Shown here: in pieces, positions 14,097 to 23,993 of the stretch
How the letters are laid out: each line of letters opens with the position of its first letter
Numbering within the stretch: the first letter of the stretch is position 1
NCBI GenBank assembly: GCA_905250025.1
Contig: CAJNOJ010000007.1
Location: forward strand, 248,001-312,000
Direction: 5' to 3'
DNA from: Adineta ricciae
Taxonomy: Eukaryota > Rotifera > Eurotatoria > Adinetida > Adinetidae
Length of the DNA stretch: 64,000 nt
Position numbers and translations under genes: made by a program
Notes under the pieces: generated by a model
The model's database searches: none
Told to the model about the DNA's origin: nothing
The model's input: only the letters and a program-made list of their open reading frames with translations

Positions 14097-14506
14097 TTAC
14101 AATGCAGTATCACAGAAGATCCATACAGCTTCCTGTTCATAGATTAACGTGTATGGAAGTTTTCGCTGCATGAATCCATATTCCCATGAACAACCACGGA
14201 ACATTTCTATACCGAGAAAATCATGTTTCAGTCCGAGAAAAACAAATTTTAGAAGTAGAACATACGATTCTCTTTTATGCGAATGTAGCATTGTCCATTA
14301 CATGGAACTCTCATATGCGCCATAGCAGTCGGATCGAGATTCAGCAGACACTTGGGTTCTCGATAGTCACATTGATAACACCAACCAGCAGCACTCGATA
14401 CTAAATGAAGATTGAGGAAAAACTGCTCTGTTATCAAGACATCTTTACCAGCTTCTATAAGACATATCCAAGTAATAGCGAAGGTCAAGAAATAACTAGC
14501 GATCAT
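14097..14506 (-). CDS. Small secreted Ly6/three-finger-like protein
   Basis: Small cysteine-rich secreted protein, about 100 residues. Minus-strand exons are 14449-14506, 14266-14400 and 14097-14206, joined in phase 1 both times, with introns of 48 and 59 nt. The start MIASYFLTFAITWICLIEA is a convincing signal peptide. The mature part begins GWCYQCDY, the WCYxC start typical of Ly6/uPAR three-finger domains. It continues with further cysteines in PKC, PCNGQC, RGCSW and a final FCDTAL. It stops just before where the near-invariant terminal Cys-Asn of Ly6 domains would be expected, and no GPI-type hydrophobic tail follows. Family membership is inferred from cysteine pattern and size only. It is convergent with the DENND2-like gene. 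Confidence 0.6.
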
Positions 14507-14850
14507 TGTATGACAACTGCTCGAATGAAAATGGAAAATGAATGATTCAAATCGATACTGTTAGATATTAAAGTCGTTTACATGTGTCATCAAATCCTTT
14601 ATGGAGTTTAAGAATATTTCAATTTGGAATTTGGGTTATTTTAGAGAGCATGGTATCCTTCGAAAATAATCTTTTTTAATTTTTCACAGATGTGAGCAAT
14701 TATCAGATCGCATTCTTCGATATTTACGGTTTTATTATCCTTTTCAAAAACATTTTAATTCTTTGCATAAAGAAATAGTATCTCTGATAAGATATTTTCT
14801 TATCGAAAAGAAAACAAAATATCATCGTTAGTAGACTAAAAGAAGGTTTT
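14507..14850. other. Intergenic spacer between divergent genes
   Basis: About 340 bp between the Ly6-like gene (-) and the first B-box paralogue (+). It presumably holds both promoters. No clear motif was recognised. Confidence 0.5.
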
Positions 14851-16331
14851 ATGGCGAGTGCGTCGTCATATGATTTATGTTCAAGATGTACAAGTAAATA
14901 CAATAGAAATCAACTGTCTCTATGCCAGTGCAAACATTGCTCGCAATCGTTTTGTTTCGATTGTTTCAAAGAGCATCGAGACGAAATCGATCACGACTAC
15001 GAGGAACTTTTAAATCGTTGTAACGAAGAAGACGTTGATTGTAAATGAAACCAGTCACGCCAAGAGACAGTTGAATGAATGGCTTCAGAATTACATTAAA
15101 AATTTAACAGCAGAGAAAGTCAAAATTGACGCCGAAATCGATGATGAAAATAAATGCACACAGGTTCCTCACTCGGCGTACGTTCTATGAATGGTGTTCA
15201 TTTACTTTATTTTAGGCATTCATATTGGAACTTGAAGCGAAACTACAAAGTTGCACTGCCGATTTCAAAAGTTCTGCAAAAGAGAATATGTATAAAGCAG
15301 AACATTTAAGAAAGCTTCTAAACGATGTTGAAGAGCTTAAACAACGAGTTGAGTCATTGACGCTCGTGATAGAATATGATCTACCATCGGCCATGCCAAA
15401 ATGTACATTTAAATTTAAGTGTTGCTCGAAAAGCACGATTGATGATGATCAACAAGATCAACAAAAATATGACACTAAGGAACGATGTCCACCATCAACC
15501 GAAAATGAAGATACTGATACTGATGATAGTGATATGTCATTTCCCGACGAAAATTACTTTTCTAATCGAGATAAACATGAGGCAACATCCTTCGTTGTTA
15601 ATTGTATGGCAACCGATGGAATAAACATCATGTATTCTTCAATTGCAGATCCGCACCAAGAATTGATAGCATATTGTTACTTACAAACGTCTGATGTTGG
15701 CTATAGAAAGGCTGACCCTAGCCGATTATGGAAACAATCACGTATTATTGATATGATTTGGTGGGATGCCATTGATAAGTTTGTCTGTGCGACAGATAAA
15801 GGAATTTATCTAGTGGAGTTTACAAATCCATTGTTTCGTATTTCGCATGTCAAACAAACTCCATTGCCGCAAGTGCGAATTGCAGCGACTGCTCATCATA
15901 TACGGATCCATACACTCACACAAATGATGATTTACGATACAAGTTTTCAGCTAATACGATCATTCAATTTTAGTTTTTCACGTTCTTTAAGAATGGCTAG
16001 TTTCTGTTTGACAGACAGCGTCGTCGCTTGTGCTTTGATACGTCATATAGAAAACGCCAAATATGTATTACAAGTTGAACTCTACAACCACAATATGGTA
16101 AGGGAAAAAAGAATTCGTATAGGAATAAGTGAAGCATCATGTACGATTCGAACGGATGGTAGTGACAGATTTTACGTGGCCTTTGGACAACAACGATTTT
16201 GTATTGTTTCGTCCAGTGGTAGTGTACAAACAGTTAATCTAGGAAAACAAGCTAACAATCTGGCTGTTGTGAATAGTCACAACGTCGTTTTAACGAAAGT
16301 ACGCTCTGATGTAGAACTGGTGCGGTGCTAA
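14851..16331 (+). pseudogene. B-box/propeller paralogue A, frameshifted
   Basis: First of three related genes. The N-terminus (MASASSYDLC) carries a B-box-like zinc cluster, CSRC then LCQCKHC, FCFDC and EH. A coiled-coil segment follows. Exon 2 (15216-16331) encodes an acidic linker and a C-terminal domain with WKQSRIIDMIWWD, also found in paralogues B and C. The first frame ends in a stop at 15046-15048. The coiled coil continues in the +1 frame: around 15017-15030 the alternative frame reads KKTLIVNET, matching KKKMIVDET in B and KQNMIVEET in C. About six residues present in B and C are missing at that point, so a small frame-changing deletion is the simplest explanation. The intron would be about 15164-15215. 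The 1.1-kb second exon is fully open, so the lesion is recent, an assembly error, or the gene is expressed in altered form. Confidence 0.65.
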
Positions 16332-16650
16332 ACATGTTGACTTAAGTCCTCTCTTTTGATGTAATTTTTCTTTGAAGTACTTGTGCACAGTTTTAACGTA
16401 TTTTCAAAAATTATAGCATCATGCACACAAGCCCTCTGCATACACGCCACGTTCTTTCACAATTTACACAAACATCCTACTCTCGTTGTTGTGAGAATTG
16501 TCGCTTTTCAGCTTTTTTACAAGGCTTCTGTGCTGACTGAAAGAACTTTTTTTTTCTCATATAACATCAGGAAGCGTTCCGTGACTTTGTTTTTTTATTT
16601 CTCGAAAAGAGCGAAGAGAAAAGGGTTTGACACAATCACACAAAAAAGCT
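16332..16650. other. Spacer between paralogues A and B
   Basis: About 320 bp between tandem B-box genes, AT-rich, presumably 3' UTR of A and promoter of B. I see no gene. Confidence 0.5.
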
Positions 16651-18283
16651 ATGGCAACTGCGGCAATACCACCGAGTATCAATGATTCCAAATCGTGTCT
16701 CTTCTGTTCTACCAAATATGATCGTTCAAGACCGTCAATTTGTCTATGCCAACATTGCTCTATTCCGCTATGTTTCGAGTGCATGAAACAACACCATGAT
16801 GATATTCTACAGGACACCGCTCAACTATCACATCAATATAATGAGTTGAGGCAACTTTTCGAAACGAAAAAGAAAATGATTGTTGATGAAACAGCAAGCA
16901 CAATTGAAACTGTTAACAACCACTTCAACTCTTACATAAATGAACTTCTGGATGCGCAACATCGAATCATTGAAGAATTAAAGACAACAGAACAACAAGC
17001 AAAAGTAATTACACTCAATCTATTGCAAAACTCATTATTTGTTAATATTCTTCTAGGAATCTTTAGTAGATGTCGATTCGAAGTTGCAATCGCTCAGTAC
17101 TGATATTGAAGCTTTGTCCAAAGACGGTATTGTTCAAAAAGAAAGAATGACTATTTTATCGACAGGAATGAAAACCCTCGAACAGCGACTGAATAATTAC
17201 CAAGTGATGAAAACTGAAAATCTTACTCGAACACGACAAATGCTTACGATGTCTTTTGGTTATTCTCCAACAGTAGAAGAGATACCATCCTCACGCAATC
17301 AAACAAATGAAAATACCCAAAATAAAGTAAAGACGGAAGAAAACACTTCTTCAGTGAATGCAATGGTCGTTTCAAAATTAGAAGTTGCGACATCAGACAA
17401 GCCTCTGGATAGCGTACAATCGGTCTCGAACGTTATACAGCCATGTTACGCCGTATACGGCTATGCTAGCGACGAGGAGGACGAAGATGAAATCAATATA
17501 AAGATTAGCTTTGATCAAACACCCCATAATATTGATCGAATTGCAAGTGATGGAGATAATATTCTTTATACAAGTTACTTTGATGACGGATGTGATACTA
17601 TAGAACACTTTATCTTAGATTACAAAGATGGTAGGTCCAACATCTGTCGTGATTGGAAACAATCACGAATTATAGACTTAGTATGGTGGAATAGCATTGA
17701 GAAATTCGTTTGTGTTACTATGAAAGGAATCTATACAGTACAACGTAGGGCTGAGACACTGAAGATTATGTGTACTATTAAAGACGACTGGTCATACGCT
17801 CGTGTTGCGACAAACGACTACACACTTTTCTTGTGGATAAACAGTGTGGATAGTGGATTTAATGGAATTGATGTGTACTCAACAAATTTCGATCGTCTTA
17901 AGATAATTGATTTCAATAATAATTCGCCTGGATCTTTTATAGATAACAGCACTAGTTTCTGTGCGACGAACAATACAATAGTGTCATTATGTACTCGTAC
18001 ACGACGCAATCGCAACGTGTTTCAGGCCACCTTTTGCAATCTACATATGAATAGATCGCATTATGTTATTCTTGGCAAATACAATAACGAAATAGAAATT
18101 CGTAGTGATAGTGAAGGCCGACTTTTTATTACAACAGGTCTGAATCGCCTACATATTATCTCTCCTACTGGGCAGAAGCGAACGATCAGATTGAGAAGCA
18201 ATGGTGAATCCATTGCTATTCTTAACAATCGACGCGTGGCAATCGGGAATGGAAGTCGACAAATGCAAATTATAGAATATTGA
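16651..18283 (+). CDS. B-box/coiled-coil/propeller-like protein, paralogue B
   Basis: Intact member of the local family. Exons 16651-17004 and 17057-18283 join in phase 0 to 526 residues. I chose the ATG at 16651 over the upstream in-frame one at 16627 because the paralogues start equally close to the zinc motif. The N-terminal zinc cluster is CLFC, CLCQHC, LCFEC, KQHH. A coiled coil follows over about residues 50-190, then an acidic disordered linker of about 80 residues. The C-terminal domain of about 260 residues has repeated beta-type blocks: RIASDGDNILYTSYF, WKQSRIIDLVWWNSIEKF, GIYTVQ, SYARVATNDYTLFLW. The layout recalls TRIM-NHL proteins without a RING, but the C-terminal domain does not show a clear NHL consensus. 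Function unknown; a ligand-binding or substrate-scaffold role is only a guess. Confidence 0.72.
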
Positions 18284-19021
18284 CGCTGAAGTCACACGTA
18301 TAAAAATTTTATAGTGGCCATTGTTTACTTCACATATATACATGTTCTCTCACTAGAAAACGTAGATATAATCTTTGAATAAAAAAGGCCAAAACAGCAG
18401 CTCACTATTAAGACTACACGATGATAGTACAAAGAAGAAAGGAGGAATCTTGAGTCCCTTCAAGCAAACAGGCAACTATCGACTTTTCCAAGTTTTTATG
18501 TAGTAATTTTGCTGAAATAGCTTGTATGTTATCTCATAATTGTTATAAATTGTTTTCACGATGCATGACAAGCTAGTGAGATCAATCTTACTTGTTATCA
18601 ATGAAGATACTGTCAAATATAGCTGAATATTAATATCCTACGGAAACAATATATGCTCTGGATTACGATCGTTGATCTGTTGTCAAAACATTCAACTACA
18701 TAGAATCTCTTGTATGAGGTCAAAGATGACAGTTTAGTTCTCCAAACATCTGTGTGAGTGACCAACACGAGCTGATCAATTTGTTCTTGTTTTCATACGC
18801 ATAGTTTTAGTGTAATTTCTTTCCCTTTTAGAGGAACACACTCTAATCGAATGATGCTCTGATTAATACATAGAAAAACAATTTTCGATGAAAACTAACT
18901 GCAACTGTTACCAGCAGAGATATTAAGCTTGAGTCAAAATACAAAACGATCTTCGTGAGACAATTTGTTTATTTAACAAAGTTTGCATCTGAATGCAAAT
19001 ATAATCATCATTTTCTTCCAT
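18284..19021. other. Intergenic spacer
   Basis: About 740 bp after paralogue B with no recognised coding content on either strand. On the minus strand it would hold the 3' UTR of the orphan exon at 19022-19202, including an AATAAA about 50-60 nt past its stop. Confidence 0.5.
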
Positions 19022-19202
19022 TCACACTGCATTCTTCTGTAACAGCTGTAGATACATATTCATATGCAATACTTGATCTAAACTTTTCTTATCATTTGGG
19101 AAGAAACCAACTTTCGTGAAACCTTTATAGGTCAACTTCATCCAATCTGAGCTACGATACAGATCGCAAGAACTCTGCCGATCTAGTAGCAGAATAAACT
19201 AG
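19022..19202 (-). pseudogene. Orphan 3' terminal exon or gene remnant
   Basis: On the minus strand a short frame reads with coding-like composition: DLYRSSDWMKLTYKGF, then TKVGFFPNDKKSLDQVL, then HMNMYLQLLQKNAV and a stop at 19022-19024. It is preceded by a splice acceptor-like TTTCTAG and followed, about 50-60 nt past the stop, by AATAAA. No matching upstream exon is visible between here and the plus-strand hexosaminidase start at 19601. It may be the 3' end of a truncated gene, or belong to a gene with a distant 5' part. I do not recognise the protein. Confidence 0.35.
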
Positions 19203-19600
19203 AAATCATTCAAAAGAGAATGCTTGTTATCTTTACATAACAACATTCTTTACTCTTAGAATTGACGCACAGTCATGAAGCATTTATTTTTTCGTTTCTT
19301 CGTTTACTTCATATAATAAGCATACATGTCCATCACAGGTTACCAAGAAACATTCAACATCAACTGATCAAGCGTAACCCTTTTCGCTTTTTTCTCTCTC
19401 TTATTTATAACTGTGTGTCTCATAGGTCACATAATCATCGACTAGTATTTTATTCGCAAAAAAAAATCGCCACAGCTACTAGTGTATTCATTTGAAAATA
19501 ATCCTCCACTGTCTAATTGACGCGATGGGTGTATGTTAAGCAAGATTCGTGATTATGATTCGTATTGGTCAGAAGATTTCTATTGCATCGATTTAATGTA
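19203..19600. other. Spacer upstream of GH20 gene
   Basis: About 400 bp, AT-rich, with no supportable gene. It is presumably the promoter and 5' UTR of the plus-strand hexosaminidase. The 19262-19495 open frame is not convincing. Confidence 0.5.
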
Positions 19601-21860
19601 ATGCTATTGACGAATATGTTCAAGATTCTATTTATATTCTTCTTGGTTGGTTTCTTGTTGCTTCTCTTTCGATTATTTTCAACTAATTCACCGTCGCAAT
19701 CAATCGATGCGTTCAATAAATCTCTCGAAAAGAAGATTCAAGATGATAAACAGAAATCTACTCCCCCGATAACACATGTTCGAGTTATACCGATGCCATA
19801 TGATGTCGAGCTAAAGTCGTCGAGTATTGTCTTGTCACGCGATTTACATATAGCAACGAGCCAGAAGCAGTCGAAATATCTCCAATCTGCGCTGACTCGC
19901 TATTCTAAATACATCTCTGAGCTAACAGGGATTTCAGTCAAAATCGATAAGTCTCCTTCTTCGTCTGGTAATCTGTTAACTATTAGTTGCAAATCGAAAA
20001 ATTGCAATGATGACAACTATCCTGAACTCAACGAAGATGAATCTTATATACTCAATGTCACAGAGACTGAATCGTCGCTATCAGCAATTACATTGACAGG
20101 TATCGTTCGAGGCCTTTCAACATTCGTCCAACTGATCGAACGAGACAAGTCATCAGGCACAGTTTTTATTCCCTGTGTGAATATCGTTGATCGACCCCGA
20201 TTTCCATGGCGTGGTCTATTGCTGGATGTTTCTCGACATTGGATGCCGATACCAGTCATCGAACGAACATTGAATGCAATGGAACTGAGTAAAATGAATG
20301 TTCTTCATTTGCATCTGTCAGATGATCAAGGTTTTCGTGTTGAAAGTCTGGTATATCCATTATTACACGATCGAAAAGATTACTTTAGTCAAAAAGATAT
20401 TCGATATCTGGTGGATTATGCTGCCCAGCGACGTATTCGTCTGATACCCGAATTTGATATTCCAGGTCACACAACGACGTACGTATTTCCACCATACAAT
20501 GAACGTTTTTGTTTATTTCTATTGAGCTATCTGTTTTAGTTGGTTTATTGGCTATCCTGATTTAGCTACAGAGCGAGGTCCATATGAAATTGCTACACAT
20601 TGGGGTATAATGAAAGCAACTATGGATCCGACAAAAGAAAGCACATATACTTTTATTGATAAGTTCTTCGAAGAAATGACACAGTTATTTCCTGACTCAT
20701 ATTTTCATATCGGTGGTGATGAAGTCGAGGGTAGTCAATGGAGAGAATCATTGTCTATTCGGAATTTTACTAGAGAACATAATATGGCAGGTAATCAAGA
20801 TCTGCAAGCTTATTTCAATAAGCGTATTCAAAAAATTCTCAAAAAATATGGAAGAGTTATGATTGGATGGGAAGAAATTCTGGAAAATCTAGTCATTGAC
20901 CGAGATGCTGCAATTCAATCATGGAAAAGTCGACAATCGTTGGTAGATGCTGTTCAGAAAGGTTACCAAGCATTGCTCTCTCATAGCTATTATCTGGATC
21001 ATATCAACACAGCGTTAACCTACTACCGAGTGGATCCTATTCATGATCACGAACTGAAAATGCTCAGTAAAGACCAGCAAAAGCGAATTCTTGGTGGAGA
21101 GGCTTGTATGTGGAGCGAATTCGTTTCAAACGAGACAGTCGATTCTCGCATATGGCCACATACCCTACCCATTGCTGAACGGTTTTGGTCACCGCCATCG
21201 ACAATCGATCTAAGATCTGTTCACGAACGCCTCTTTCGTATGAACCATTTACTCGATAAGATGCAAACGGGTGTGACACATCTGTCGTCATATAAATCTC
21301 GATTGCAAGATTTGATCATCGACACTGACAAAAAGAAGGACCTTCTTCATCCTTTAGTGATTTTAGCTGATGTTTGTGAACCCGGCGGTATTAATGATCG
21401 GGCTAAAACAGGAAAATATAAAACGAATACGCCTTTAACAACCTTCGCTGATATTTTACAAACTGAAAGCGAGCAAGTATGGAAAGTTCAACAACTTTCC
21501 ATTGATGATCCAAAATTAGCTGAAATCTTCAAAACATGGTCTCTCATTTATGTTCGTCTGCGGACTCTTTTTGATGGCAATGAAATTCACAAAAGTAGAA
21601 AGCTCTGGGGACAGGATATTGAAAAATTGTCCAAAAATCTCGCTCATGTCGGTCAAATCGGCCTAAAAATACTTGAATACAGTGGTAATAAAACATTCAA
21701 AGACGAAAAAGCCAATAGTACAAATTCGTGGAAGTTATCAGAGTGGATATCAAATCAGCGAGCAGCATTAGACGACTTAGAAAACAACGTTGCTGAAGTA
21801 CGTCTAGCAGCTGCCAGACCAGTTCGCCGTTTACTTGATTCCGTAAAGACAGCGAGTTAA
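19601..21860 (+). CDS. GH20 beta-N-acetylhexosaminidase, bacterial-like
   Basis: Predicted glycoside hydrolase family 20 enzyme that removes terminal GlcNAc/GalNAc from glycans or chito-oligosaccharides. Exons 19601-20478 and 20540-21860 join in phase 2 to 732 residues. The first ATG (19601) gives an N-terminal hydrophobic anchor (MFKILFIFFLVGFLLLLF), so a type II membrane or secreted protein is likely. A GH20b-type domain (VRVIPMPYDVEL) precedes the catalytic barrel. The barrel shows FPWRGLLLDVSRHW, HLHLSDDQGFR, PEFDIPGHT, HIGGDEVEG (catalytic Asp-Glu near 353-354), MIGWEEIL, GGEACMWSE and IAERFWS. A helical extension of about 200 residues (LADVCEPGG onward) is, from memory, typical of some bacterial GH20s and absent from animal HEXA/HEXB. 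It differs clearly from the second, animal-type GH20 gene at 44156-46383. AATAAA lies at 21882-21887, 22 nt past the stop. Confidence 0.88.
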
Positions 21861-22223
21861 TTTTGCTATCTATTGTTTTTTAATAAAAGAAAAAATGACG
21901 TATGAAAACTGTACGAAGGTTGCAAAGTTTTCTGATTATTGCGTTGAACAAACATTATTAGATTTGATACGCTGATATTGTTGTTAATAGTCATTTAATG
22001 AAGCCATTAAATACATATGTAAAAGATAAAATATGAAATTAAGTAAATGGGAATCAAATATAGATCTAGATGCGTATGAAACCAGAACTTTGTTATCAAA
22101 AACTATAGAAGTTTCTTTTCTTATCTACGCTATTCTCTAACAATGTGCTGTTCTCTGTTATTATCATTAAAACCACACAGAATTAAATCTATTCTCCCTC
22201 ATCATGTATTGCAATGAAAAAAC
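21861..22223. other. Spacer between GH20 gene and paralogue C
   Basis: About 360 bp containing the GH20 gene's poly(A) signal (21882-21887) and the likely promoter of paralogue C. I see no gene. Confidence 0.55.
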
Positions 22224-23813
22224 ATGACTAGTACACAGAACTACGACGTCGAATCTTGTTCTTTTTGTTTGACTACTCACAGCCGGACTCGGCCTTCGTT
22301 TTGTCAATGCAAACACTGCTTTATTTCTCTGTGTCTTGAATGTATAAGTCAGCATCATAATGATATCTTACAAGAAGTACTGCAGCTATCACATAAATGC
22401 AATGAATTACAAGAACTCGTGTTGAACAAACAAAATATGATTGTTGAAGAAACAAACAAGACTATCGAAGATACGAACAGCTATTTTGATTCGTACATAG
22501 ACGAACTTCGTGATACACAGCGCAGAGTTGTTAACGATCTACAAAAGACAAAACAAGACGCACAAGTAATATTATACGATGCTAACGAATAAATACCTTT
22601 CTTTATATCTGATTTGTAGACATACATCGCAAATGTGAATTCAGAAATACAATCACTGAATGGTGATGTTCAAGCATTAATTAAAGAAAACGTTGTTCAG
22701 CTGGCAAAAATGGCTCGTGTATCAATTGCGGCGAACAAGCTCGACCAACAAATGAACAATTATCAAATGACGAAAATTATCGATTTTGTTAAAGTAAATC
22801 CAGTGATAGCTATTAAATTCGGTGATATACCGACAGTATCCGAAGCACAACAAGATCATGTTATCACGGATCGAAGTAAAAGTTGTCTTCGAAATAACGA
22901 AGAATCAGAATCCGTCGTCGACGAGTCCGAATCACCAACTGAATTACCAGACGCAGAAGAACATACAGCAAATGCAACAGGAGAAGATGATGCTGAATCA
23001 TACACGACATGTCTTGACACGATGATTATAAAGCAGAATCGTATTGTAACCTCGTATAACGTCAATCGAATAGCAAGCGACGGTAAAAACATTCTCTACG
23101 CCAGCTATGTTCAAGATGCGCCTGATATCATCGCATACTGTCACTTCAATGATGACGGGAGACAGATTGATGAACATCGAAATTGGAATCAGTCCCAAAT
23201 TGAGGATCTGATATGGTGGGATGAGATTCAGAAATTCGTTTGTATAACTGAAAATGCAGTTTATACAGTTGAATATGTCAATCGAACATTGAAAATTATA
23301 CTTGTTATCCATGGCGCATGGTCGTACGCTCGAGTTGCAACAAATAAGCGCGAACTTTTCTTATGGGTGGATACTACCAACAGGAGATTCAACGGTATAG
23401 AAGTGTATTCAACAAATTTCGGTCGAATACGAACGATTGATTTCAATTGTGGTCAAATAGGACCTTATGCTGATGAGAGTGTTAGCTTTTGTGTAACTAA
23501 CAATAGTATAGCGTTGTTGTGTGTTCGCACTAGACACAAACGTCACAAGCTTAGTGCTAATTTCTGCGATTTTGAGATGCATAGATTAAATTTATTCCGA
23601 CTTGGCATATGCACTGGCGATGCAGAAATTCGCAGTGATGGCAAAGATCGACTCTTCGTTACGACCGGTAAACAAAAACTCTACATATTTTCATCGATGA
23701 ATCAAATGCGATGGATTACATTAGAAGATCCTGGTGAGTGTATTGCAGTTCTCAATGGTCGACGTCTTGCGGTCGGCAATGGTGGTCATGAAATTCAAGT
23801 CGTACACTACTGA
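22224..23813 (+). CDS. B-box/coiled-coil/propeller-like protein, paralogue C
   Basis: Second intact family member. Exons 22224-22565 and 22620-23813 join in phase 0 to 511 residues, with a 54-nt intron at the same place as in paralogue B. The zinc cluster is CSFC, FCQCKHC, LCLEC, QHH. A coiled coil follows (KQNMIVEETNKTIED), then an acidic Ser/Glu-rich linker. The C-terminal domain is shared with B: NRIASDGKNILYASYV, WNQSQIEDLIWWDEIQKF, SYARVATNKRELFLWVD, GIEVYSTNF, and the final block SVSFCVTN to GHEIQVVHY. Its 3' end is convergent with the deiodinase-like gene, 180 bp apart. Function unknown. Confidence 0.72.
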
Positions 23814-23848
23814 CGAACTTTGTAAAGGATGTTATTGAATTCGATTGT

Positions 23849-23854
23849 TTTATT
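23849..23854 (-). terminator. Poly(A) signal of deiodinase-like gene
   Basis: AATAAA on the minus strand (TTTATT on plus), about 140 nt beyond the deiodinase-like stop. It limits the 3' UTR where a SECIS element would have to lie. Confidence 0.5.
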
Positions 23855-23993
23855 TCATGGATAAAAGGGAAAATCGAAATGAATAGATTGAAACTAAAAA
23901 CAATGTAAAGATGTTCCGAATACAATTTGTTCTGATTTCATGCCGAGACTTTGAAATTGATTCATCATTAGAGTACATCATTTCTAATTCATT

